Positions 1 through 5,524 of a DNA stretch of 7,603 nt are shown here, in pieces. The stretch is from an uncultured Lacibacter sp. Its GTDB lineage: Bacteria; Bacteroidota; Bacteroidia; Chitinophagales; Chitinophagaceae. A model generated the notes under the pieces. It saw nothing but the letters and a program-made list of their open reading frames with translations, did not search any database and was not told the origin of the DNA. Where the stretch lies: the NCBI RefSeq assembly GCF_946479605.1, contig NZ_CAMLGT010000188.1, positions 1-7,603 of the forward strand. Direction: 5' to 3'. A program made the translations under genes and the position numbers. Positions within the stretch are counted from its first letter, which is position 1, and every line of letters starts with the position of its first letter.

Positions 1-123
1 TTGCTCATTGTCCATTGCTTATTCACTAACTACTATCGGCTAACAACTACCGGCTTCTTCCTTGCCTATTGCTCATTGTCCATTGCTTATTCACTAACTA
101 CTATCGGCTAACAACTACCGGCT
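1..123. repeat. Two-copy 55-bp direct repeat built from degenerate 7-bp units
   Basis: Positions 1-55 and 69-123 are identical over 55 bp, with a 68-bp period and a 13-bp spacer (56-68). Each copy is internally periodic at 7 bp: successive units run ATTGCTC, ATTGTCC, then further units of the form A-N4-Y-Y such as ATTCACT and ACCGGCT. The array begins 3 bp beyond the recQ stop codon and probably continues past the window's left edge, since position 1 is already inside a unit. The arrangement is read directly from sequence. I see no coding potential, transposase or strong hairpin in it. It resembles in style the ATTCACC array at 3746-3779. A role as a recQ 3' untranslated region or recombination-prone spacer is conjecture. 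Confidence 0.9.
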
Positions 124-126
124 CGC

Positions 127-2436
127 TTACATCCCGTATTCACTCAAAAATTTAATGCGCATGATCTTCAGCTGCTCCCAGTTGTAACCGCCATCTTCCA
201 GCTCCTGCTGGGCAATCTTTAAATCGCTGGTGCTGCAGGTTTTGAAATAATCAATGATCTCTTCCTGTTCGTATTCATCCAGCCATTCATCAATGGCATA
301 ATCGAGGCGGAGTTTGGTGCCGCTGGCAGCAATGGTTTCCATTTCTTCCAGCATTTCATCCATGCGCCAGCCTTTGTTTTTGGCAATGGTCTCCAGCGGT
401 ATGCGCTTGTCAATATTCTGGATCAGGAATACTTTGTTGCCACTTTTGTTCACCACACTCTTCATTACAAACTCATCGGGCTTCTCGATCTCGTTCTCTT
501 CTACATATTTGGCCACCATTTCCACAAAGGGTTTACCATAACGGATGGCCTTGCCCTTGCTTACACCCTGGCATTTTTCCAGTTCTTCCAATGTAGTGGG
601 ATAAAGCGTAGCCATATCCAGCAACGAATTTTCGAGGAAGATCACAAACGGAGGTAATCCTTTTTTCTTCGCCTCTTTCTGCCGCAGTTCCTTCAGCATT
701 TCAAACAACTTATCGTCCGAGGCCAGTGCCCCACCTCCCGCTGTTTCACCTTCGTCATCATCGGCATTGGCTTCTTCGTATAAATTATTGAGAACAATTT
801 TAAAGCTCTTCGGCTTTTTCAGGAAGGCTTCACCTGCTTTGGTGAATTTGAGCAAGCCATACTCTTCAATATCTTTCTGAATTAACCCGTGCAGCAATAA
901 CTGGCGGATAAGTGAATTCCAGTAATGCTGGTCTTTTTCTTTGCCACTGCCATACTCAGCCAGCTGATCATGACGGTACATCTGTATTTGTGGTGTTAAC
1001 CTGCCAATGATGACCGGTATCACATACTCTGTTGCAAAACGTTCGCCCAAGGCTTTAATGGCTTTGAGTGCAATCACTGCTTCGTCTTTTGCTTCGATCT
1101 GTTCTTTCGGATGCAGACAGTTATCACAGTTGCCGCAATTTTCTTCCTGGTATTCTTCACCAAAATAATGCAGCAAGATCTTTCGGCGACAAACAGAGCT
1201 TTCGGCAAACGCCACGGTTTCCTGGATCATTTGGGCTGTGACTTCACGCTCACTTAATGGTTTATCACGCATGAGGTGTTCCAGCTTGCTCACATCTTTG
1301 TGCGAATAGTAGAGGATACATTTTCCTTCCATCCCATCACGCCCTGCACGGCCTGTTTCCTGGTAATAGTTTTCAATACTCTTTGGTATGTTGAAATGGA
1401 TCACAAAACGGATATCGGGTTTATCGATACCCATCCCAAACGCAATGGTGGCCACAATGACCTGCACATCTTCATTCAGGAACTGGTCCTGGCGTTCGGC
1501 CCGCAGCTTGCCGTCAAAACCGGCGTGGTAAGCAACGGCTTTAATACCGTTCGCCATCAGCACATCGGCCAGTTCTTCAGTGGTTTTACGGTTGAGGGTG
1601 TAAATGATACCGCTCTTGCCTTTGTTTTGTGAAATAAACTTCACAATGCTTTTCACCGTTTGATCTTTCTTGATCTTGGGTTGAATTTCATAGTAAAGAT
1701 TGCCCCGGTTGAACGAGGAAATATAAATATCGGGATTACGCAGACCGAGGTTCTTCACAATATCACTCTGCACTTTTGGAGTAGCTGTTGCTGTTAATGC
1801 AATGATGGGAATAGTTGGGTTGATCTGGTCCATCATTTCTTTTAACCTTCTGTATTCAGGACGGAAATCATGCCCCCATTCACTGATACAATGCGCTTCA
1901 TCCACGGCAAAAAAGGAGATCTTCAGATCGCTGAAGAATTCCATATTCTCCTGCTTGGTGAGTGTTTCAGGCGCCACATAGAGCATTTTTGTTTTGCCGG
2001 TAAGCAAATCATCATGCACTTCTTTTATTTCCTTCTTGGTTAATGTTGAATTGAGAAAATGCGCCACATCATCCTTACTGCTGTAACTGCGTACAAGATC
2101 CACCTGGTTTTTCATAAGGGCAATGAGGGGGCTCACAATAATAGCCACCCCTTCACTCACCAATGCCGGCAGCTGGTAGCATAAACTTTTGCCACCGCCT
2201 GTAGGCATGATCACGAACGTGTCTCTTCCTGCCAGCAGGTTGTTGATCACCGCTTCCTGTGTTCCCTTGAAACCCTCAAAACCAAAATGCTCCTGCACGG
2301 CCGCATACAGGTCAATACCTGCAGACTTGCCAGCTGCTTTTTTGGTGGCTGGTTTAGCCGTCTTTTTGGTTGCTGTTTCCTTTGTCTTTGTTGTTGTTGC
2401 CTCCTTGACAGGGGCTTTTTTCTTTGCTGTTGCCAT
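127..2436 (-). CDS. recQ: ATP-dependent DNA helicase RecQ with lysine/alanine-rich N-terminal tail
   Basis: This encodes a superfamily 2 3'-5' DNA helicase acting in recombination, fork repair and genome stability. Numbering from the ATG at 2436 (769 aa): a basic low-complexity tail at about 2-40; Walker A TGGGKS at 79-84; DEAH at 179-182; TATAT at 215-219; the arginine-finger motif QETGRAGRDG at 359-368; four zinc-site cysteines at about 416, 434, 437 and 440; a winged-helix RQC region at about 450-545; an acidic linker near 558-565; an HRDC domain at about 575-648; and a C-terminal helix-turn-helix-like extension to the end. The protein is longer than E. coli RecQ (about 610 aa) because of the tail and this extension, which fits Bacteroidota RecQ proteins. 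A GTG at 2439 lies directly upstream, but the ATG is preferred, with AAGGA nine bases before it. All helicase motifs look intact. It is divergent from kdsD and appears to be transcribed alone. Confidence 0.97.
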   Translation of the reverse strand: MATAKKKAPVKEATTTKTKETATKKTAKPATKKAAGKSAGIDLYAAVQEHFGFEGFKGTQEAVINNLLAGRDTFVIMPTGGGKSLCYQLPALVSEGVAIIVSPLIALMKNQVDLVRSYSSKDDVAHFLNSTLTKKEIKEVHDDLLTGKTKMLYVAPETLTKQENMEFFSDLKISFFAVDEAHCISEWGHDFRPEYRRLKEMMDQINPTIPIIALTATATPKVQSDIVKNLGLRNPDIYISSFNRGNLYYEIQPKIKKDQTVKSIVKFISQNKGKSGIIYTLNRKTTEELADVLMANGIKAVAYHAGFDGKLRAERQDQFLNEDVQVIVATIAFGMGIDKPDIRFVIHFNIPKSIENYYQETGRAGRDGMEGKCILYYSHKDVSKLEHLMRDKPLSEREVTAQMIQETVAFAESSVCRRKILLHYFGEEYQEENCGNCDNCLHPKEQIEAKDEAVIALKAIKALGERFATEYVIPVIIGRLTPQIQMYRHDQLAEYGSGKEKDQHYWNSLIRQLLLHGLIQKDIEEYGLLKFTKAGEAFLKKPKSFKIVLNNLYEEANADDDEGETAGGGALASDDKLFEMLKELRQKEAKKKGLPPFVIFLENSLLDMATLYPTTLEELEKCQGVSKGKAIRYGKPFVEMVAKYVEENEIEKPDEFVMKSVVNKSGNKVFLIQNIDKRIPLETIAKNKGWRMDEMLEEMETIAASGTKLRLDYAIDEWLDEYEQEEIIDYFKTCSTSDLKIAQQELEDGGYNWEQLKIMRIKFLSEYGM

Positions 2437-2495
2437 CACTTAAATTCCTTCACGCTTGGTTTAACAAACTTGGATTTTTAAAGCAAGTAATGCTG

Positions 2496-2516
2496 AAAAG
2501 CACGGATGGTGCTTTT
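2496..2516 (-). other. Stem-loop in the recQ leader
   Basis: AAAAGCAC (2496-2503) and GTGCTTTT (2509-2516) form a perfect 8-bp stem around a 5-base loop. It lies 59 bp upstream of the recQ ATG. If the candidate promoter at 2529-2555 is used, the hairpin would sit within a few bases of the 5' end of the recQ mRNA. It could stabilise the transcript. With A and T runs on both sides it could also act as a weak bidirectional terminator. The pairing is seen; the role is inferred. Confidence 0.5.
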
Positions 2517-2528
2517 GCGAAAGGGGCA

Positions 2529-2555
2529 CAAATTTACTGAAAAGAGCCCAGCCAA
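2529..2555 (-). promoter_or_regulatory. Candidate Bacteroidota-type promoter for recQ
   Basis: On the minus strand TAAATTTG (2536 down to 2529) matches the Bacteroidota -7 consensus TAnnTTTG exactly. A TTG (2555 down to 2553) lies 16 bases upstream of it, close to the usual 17-23 base spacing of the -33 element. Transcription would begin near 2522-2525, giving a leader of about 85-90 bases. This rests on motif match only. Confidence 0.4.
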
Positions 2556-2683
2556 TTCTTCCCTAATCGTCAAAAACCTGCTAAAAAAGTCTAAATGATA
2601 AGATAGTTCATATTATTGATATATAAGCTGGATGTTTTACACAAAGAGCTCTTCTGCCGGAGCCATCTGTATTTCTGTGCCGA

Positions 2684-2718
2684 TTGCTTTTCTGTTCTGC
2701 TGAATTACAGTAGGTTTG
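2684..2718 (+). promoter_or_regulatory. Candidate promoter immediately upstream of kdsD
   Basis: TAGGTTTG at 2711-2718 is an exact match to the Bacteroidota -7 element TAnnTTTG and ends 7 bases before the kdsD ATG. A TTG at 2684-2686 is 24 bases upstream, slightly longer than the usual spacing. If functional, the start site would fall almost on the ATG and give a leaderless or nearly leaderless transcript. No other perfect -7 match was seen on the plus strand of this intergenic region. Confidence 0.35.
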
Positions 2719-2725
2719 CCCGCCA

Positions 2726-3700
2726 ATGGAAGTAAAAAAGCATATTGATCCGCTGGAAACAGCCCGCCGCACCATTGCACTGGAAGCCGGTGCCATTGAG
2801 GGTCTTTCGGCTCTGTTAACCAACGATTTCAGCCGTATTTGCCAGGCTATACTGGAAGCAAAGGGCCGGTTGATTGTGAGTGGTATTGGTAAAAGTGCGG
2901 TGATCGCACAAAAGATTGTTGCCACACTCAACTCCACCGGCACCCCGGCCGTGTACCTGCATGCAGCGGAAGCCATTCATGGCGACCTGGGCATGATCCT
3001 GCAGCACGATGTGGTGATGATCATCAGCAAAAGCGGTGAAAGCCCCGAAATAAAAGTGCTGACACAGCTGGTGAAGAACTTTGGTAACCCGGTGATCGGG
3101 ATGGTGGGCAACCTCGATTCTTATTTAGCCAAACAAAGCGATTTTATTGTTGATACCACGGTGAGCCAGGAGGCCTGCCCCAACAACCTGGCACCCACCA
3201 GCAGCACTACTGCACAAATGGTGATGGGCGATGCGCTGGCTGTTGCCCTGATGGAATTGCGTGGTTTTAAAACAGAGGATTTTGCCAAGTTTCACCCGGG
3301 TGGTGCACTGGGTAAAAAACTTTACCTGCGTGTAGCCGACCTGTATATCCATAACGAGCAGCCGAAAGTATTGCCTGCTGCCACGCTGAAAGAGGTGATT
3401 GTTGAAATATCAAAGAAACGCCTGGGCGCAACAGCTGTGGTGAATGAAGCAGACGAACTGCTGGGTGTGATCACTGATGGTGACCTTCGCCGGATGCTGG
3501 AAAAGAACAGTTCGCTGAACGATGTAAGGGCCGAACAGATCATGACCGTAAACCCTAAAAAGATAGAGGCCGATGCATTGGCCATTGATGCCATGGAACT
3601 GATGCGGAAAAACAATATCGGGCAACTGCTGGTGATCAGCAACAACAAATACGCAGGCATCATACATTTGCACGATTTAATTAAAGAAGGATTGATCTAA
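2726..3700 (+). CDS. kdsD: D-arabinose-5-phosphate isomerase (KdsD/KpsF family)
   Basis: This cytoplasmic enzyme interconverts D-ribulose 5-phosphate and D-arabinose 5-phosphate, the first committed step toward CMP-Kdo for lipopolysaccharide core (or Kdo-containing capsule). The 324-aa product matches E. coli KdsD nearly end to end (328 aa by memory). An N-terminal SIS sugar-isomerase domain contains GIGKSA (53-58), HAAEAIHGDLG (79-89), SKSGES (101-106), CPNNLAPTSSTT (151-162) and FHPGGALGKKL (189-199). Two CBS domains follow, at about 205-260 and 265-324. The residues reported as catalytic in E. coli KdsD (Lys59, Glu111, Glu152, His193, as I recall them) correspond to K56, E108, E149 and H190 here, so it should be active. 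The ATG at 2726 is the natural start. The following mannose-1-phosphate guanylyltransferase gene lies 79 bp downstream in the same direction, so co-transcription is plausible. The KdsD/KpsF/GutQ paralogue choice cannot be settled from sequence alone. Confidence 0.95.
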   Translation: MEVKKHIDPLETARRTIALEAGAIEGLSALLTNDFSRICQAILEAKGRLIVSGIGKSAVIAQKIVATLNSTGTPAVYLHAAEAIHGDLGMILQHDVVMIISKSGESPEIKVLTQLVKNFGNPVIGMVGNLDSYLAKQSDFIVDTTVSQEACPNNLAPTSSTTAQMVMGDALAVALMELRGFKTEDFAKFHPGGALGKKLYLRVADLYIHNEQPKVLPAATLKEVIVEISKKRLGATAVVNEADELLGVITDGDLRRMLEKNSSLNDVRAEQIMTVNPKKIEADALAIDAMELMRKNNIGQLLVISNNKYAGIIHLHDLIKEGLI

Positions 3701-3709
3701 TAAAACGGC

Positions 3710-3779
3710 GAGTGGTAAGTGGAGAGTGGCAAGTTTGAAGACTGCATTCACCATTCACCATTCACCATTGACTACTACC
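3710..3779. repeat. Inverted 7-bp repeat array filling the kdsD-manC gap
   Basis: The left arm (3710-3734) has units GAGTGGT, AAGTGGA, GAGTGGC and a partial AAGT. The right arm (3746-3779) has three perfect ATTCACC units followed by ATTGACT and ACTACC. The arms are in opposite sense. Bases 3710-3722 can pair with 3751-3763 as 10 Watson-Crick pairs, 2 G-U pairs and 1 mismatch, enclosing a 28-base loop. The 7-bp period lets several registers pair. The array ends exactly at the ATG of the next gene, so it forms that gene's entire leader between the two coding regions. It resembles the array at 1-123 in unit length and composition. Confidence 0.85.
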
Positions 3780-4862
3780 ATGAACAAGAATCATTACGTT
3801 GCCATCATGGCCGGGGGTATCGGCAGCCGTTTCTGGCCGATGAGCCGTACGGCTTACCCGAAACAGTTCCTGGACATACTCAATACGGGTCGTACGCTTA
3901 TACAGGCAACCTACGACCGCTACCTGCAGTTTATTCCAAACGAAAACATCTATGTTGTTACATCGGCTGAATATGCTGCTATTGTAAAAAAACAATTACC
4001 TGATCTGCCTGCTGAAAACATTTTGTGTGAACCAAGCCGCAAGAACACAGCTCCCTGTGTGGCTTATATTGCACATAAGCTGAGCAAGATCAACAATGAT
4101 GGTTTGCTCATTTGTGCACCGGCCGATCACCTGATCCTGGATGCACCTGCGTTTACCAAAGTTTGTACAGATGCATTTGATTTTGTAAACAACATCAATG
4201 CGCTTGTTACACTTGGTATTAAACCGCATTATGCCAACACCGGTTATGGCTACATTCAGCACGAAGCGATGCCGGTGGCAGACAGTGTGTACAAGGTGAA
4301 AACCTTTACCGAGAAACCTAATCTTGAACTGGCAAAAACTTTCCTTGCCAGTGGTGATTTCCTCTGGAATGCCGGGATCTTTTTATGGAAAGTGAAGACT
4401 ATCATCAAAGCATTTGAAAAGTTCCTGCCGGAGATGAATGAAGTATTTGTGGCAGAAAAAGAACATTTCAATACAGCAAAGGAGCAGGAAGCCATTGAAC
4501 GCATTTACCCGCAGTGTACCAATATTTCCATCGACTATGGTATTATGGAGAAAGCGGATAACGTATATGTTGTTCCATCTTCCTTTGGCTGGAGCGATCT
4601 TGGTACCTGGAACAGTGCTTACGAAAACATGGAGAAGGATTATTTCGGTAATGCAGTGGCGGGTAAAAATGTAATGATCATTGATGCCACCAAAAATGTG
4701 GTACATGCCGATCATAAAAAGTTAGTGCTGCTGCAGGGCCTTGATGATTTTATTGTGGTGGATACAGAAGACGTATTGCTCATCTGCAAAAAAGAAAAAG
4801 AACAGGCCATTAAGGAATATGTAGCGGAAGTGAAGCGGAATAAAGGTGATAAGTTTCTGTAG
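3780..4862 (+). CDS. manC: Mannose-1-phosphate guanylyltransferase, single-domain
   Basis: The enzyme makes GDP-mannose from GTP and mannose 1-phosphate, the donor for mannose, and after conversion fucose and related sugars, in surface polysaccharides. The 360-aa protein shows the nucleotidyltransferase signature AGGIGSRFWPMSR (11-23), KQF (28-30), EPSRKNTAP (84-92), PADH (114-117), TGYGYIQ (154-160), FTEKP (176-180), WNAGIF (196-201), SIDYGIMEK (250-258) and FGWSDLGTW (269-277). It ends after a short beta-helix-like tail and lacks the C-terminal cupin phosphomannose isomerase domain of bifunctional ManC/AlgA proteins (about 470 aa). The isomerase step must therefore come from elsewhere. An in-frame GTG at 3726 would extend the protein by 18 residues, but these would be encoded by the intergenic repeat and the signature would lie unusually far from the start, so the ATG at 3780 is chosen. 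No Shine-Dalgarno sequence is visible. The symbol is by family; manC versus the name GMP is a matter of convention. Confidence 0.95.
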   Translation: MNKNHYVAIMAGGIGSRFWPMSRTAYPKQFLDILNTGRTLIQATYDRYLQFIPNENIYVVTSAEYAAIVKKQLPDLPAENILCEPSRKNTAPCVAYIAHKLSKINNDGLLICAPADHLILDAPAFTKVCTDAFDFVNNINALVTLGIKPHYANTGYGYIQHEAMPVADSVYKVKTFTEKPNLELAKTFLASGDFLWNAGIFLWKVKTIIKAFEKFLPEMNEVFVAEKEHFNTAKEQEAIERIYPQCTNISIDYGIMEKADNVYVVPSSFGWSDLGTWNSAYENMEKDYFGNAVAGKNVMIIDATKNVVHADHKKLVLLQGLDDFIVVDTEDVLLICKKEKEQAIKEYVAEVKRNKGDKFL

Positions 4863-4955
4863 AAGTTAAGAGTTTAAAAAGGGAAAGAAGGAAAAGAGAG
4901 GATAGATGCTGTACTTCCAGCTTTTAAACACAGATAACAAAGACGTAGGGTTATA

Positions 4956-4997
4956 AAAAAGGGAAGAGGTTACAGATTTGTAACCTCTTCCCTTTTT
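4956..4997. terminator. Bidirectional intrinsic terminator between manC and the small-gene pair
   Basis: A perfect 19-bp stem pairs 4956-4974 (AAAAAGGGAAGAGGTTACA) with 4979-4997 around the 4-base loop GATT. The A run on one side and T run on the other make it a terminator in both directions. It would end plus-strand kdsD-manC transcripts and minus-strand transcripts from the small-gene pair, which stops at 5023. Outer arms GGTTATA (4949-4955) and TATAACC (5014-5020) can pair as a second, nested stem. Confidence 0.88.
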
Positions 4998-5022
4998 ATC
5001 TCTTTTTACTTTTTATAACCTC

Positions 5023-5274
5023 TTAGTTCTTATTACTGATAAATTCAAAAGCTTTTGCTGACTGGCGGAGGACGGCTTTTTTTACACGATTAGGATTATC
5101 GTAGATCCTGTAGCGGTTTACATCAATGAGTTCGTGTGCTTTGCAAAAATTATCCAGCTCTTCAATATGGTACAATACATCATGCAGCCATTCCACTTCA
5201 TGATCAATAGCCTCTTTGCTCCGGTGATCTTCGTTGAGCAACACAAGTAAATCACGCCGCTTGTTCCGCTTCAT
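5023..5274 (-). CDS. Hypothetical 83-aa charged protein
   Basis: I do not recognise a family. The 83-aa product begins MKRNKRRDLLVLLNEDH and is highly charged and probably mostly alpha-helical. It has a basic N-terminus (KRNKRR), an acidic and histidine-containing middle (HEVEWLHDVLYHIEELDNF, about 25-43) and a basic C-terminal third. It has one cysteine (about residue 44), no signal peptide and no membrane segment, so it is probably cytosolic. The ATG at 5274 lies 15 bp after the stop codon of the small lipoprotein gene on the same strand, so the two are probably co-transcribed. The gene ends 25 bp from the hairpin that likely terminates it. Codon use resembles the neighbouring genes and no other gene overlaps it, which supports a real gene, but nothing gives a function. 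Confidence 0.7.
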   Translation of the reverse strand: MKRNKRRDLLVLLNEDHRSKEAIDHEVEWLHDVLYHIEELDNFCKAHELIDVNRYRIYDNPNRVKKAVLRQSAKAFEFISNKN

Positions 5275-5289
5275 AGCAATTTGAAGGTT

Positions 5290-5457
5290 TTAGTAGCCCA
5301 CCATTCCTTTCTTGTTGGGGCAGCCACAATCGTTTTTCTTTCCGCCTTTAAACACACTGCAACCACTGCCGAAAAACAGTGACATGGTTACCAAGAATAG
5401 AAAAACAATTTTCGTTGAACGCTGCATCTGCACACTCACAAAATTTTTACGGTTCAT
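5290..5457 (-). CDS. Small putative lipoprotein, 55 aa
   Basis: Translation of the minus strand from the ATG at 5457 gives a 55-aa protein ending at TAA (5290-5292). A basic start is followed by a hydrophobic segment (about 17-29, IVFLFLVTMSLFF) and then GSGC, where C33 is a plausible lipidation cysteine. The lipobox is loose, because position -3 is glycine and not leucine. The predicted mature part is only 23 residues, lysine- and glycine-rich, with a CGCPNKKG motif (C44 and C46). A second ATG at 5427 (M11) would give a 45-aa form with a more typical, shorter signal-peptide n-region, so the start is uncertain. It lies 15 bp upstream of the 83-aa gene in the same direction and is divergent from the glycosyltransferase gene. 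The protein is probably anchored in the inner or outer membrane facing the periplasm; its function is unknown. Confidence 0.68.
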   Translation of the reverse strand: MNRKNFVSVQMQRSTKIVFLFLVTMSLFFGSGCSVFKGGKKNDCGCPNKKGMVGY

Positions 5458-5524
5458 GGGATATTTGTTTTAAACGTGACTTGTAAAATAACTACTTTCC
5501 CTCACAATTATTGTTATTTCATTG

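Noticed and set aside
1276..1632. 118-aa open frame on the plus strand inside recQ
   Set aside because: It is the antisense shadow of the strongly conserved RecQ helicase core and has no recognisable features of its own.
2608..2976. 122-aa open frame on the minus strand overlapping the kdsD start
   Set aside because: Most of it is antisense to the conserved SIS domain of kdsD, and the translation looks like non-coding composition.
3322..3663. 113-aa minus-strand frame within kdsD
   Set aside because: It is antisense to the CBS domains; the serine-rich, hydrophobic translation is a typical shadow.
3726..3779. GTG-initiated N-terminal extension of the mannose-1-phosphate guanylyltransferase
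   Set aside because: The 18 extra residues are encoded by the intergenic 7-bp repeat, and the nucleotide-binding signature normally lies close to the N-terminus, as it does from the ATG at 3780.
4879..4905. Purine-rich tract after manC
   Set aside because: A simple A/G-rich stretch without repeat structure or a start codon followed by a meaningful frame; probably just 3' untranslated sequence before the terminator.
5458..5524. Promoters for the divergent lipoprotein and glycosyltransferase genes
   Set aside because: TTTG and TATTTTAC-like pieces occur, but none has an acceptable -7 match at the right spacing on either strand, so I do not call specific promoters.
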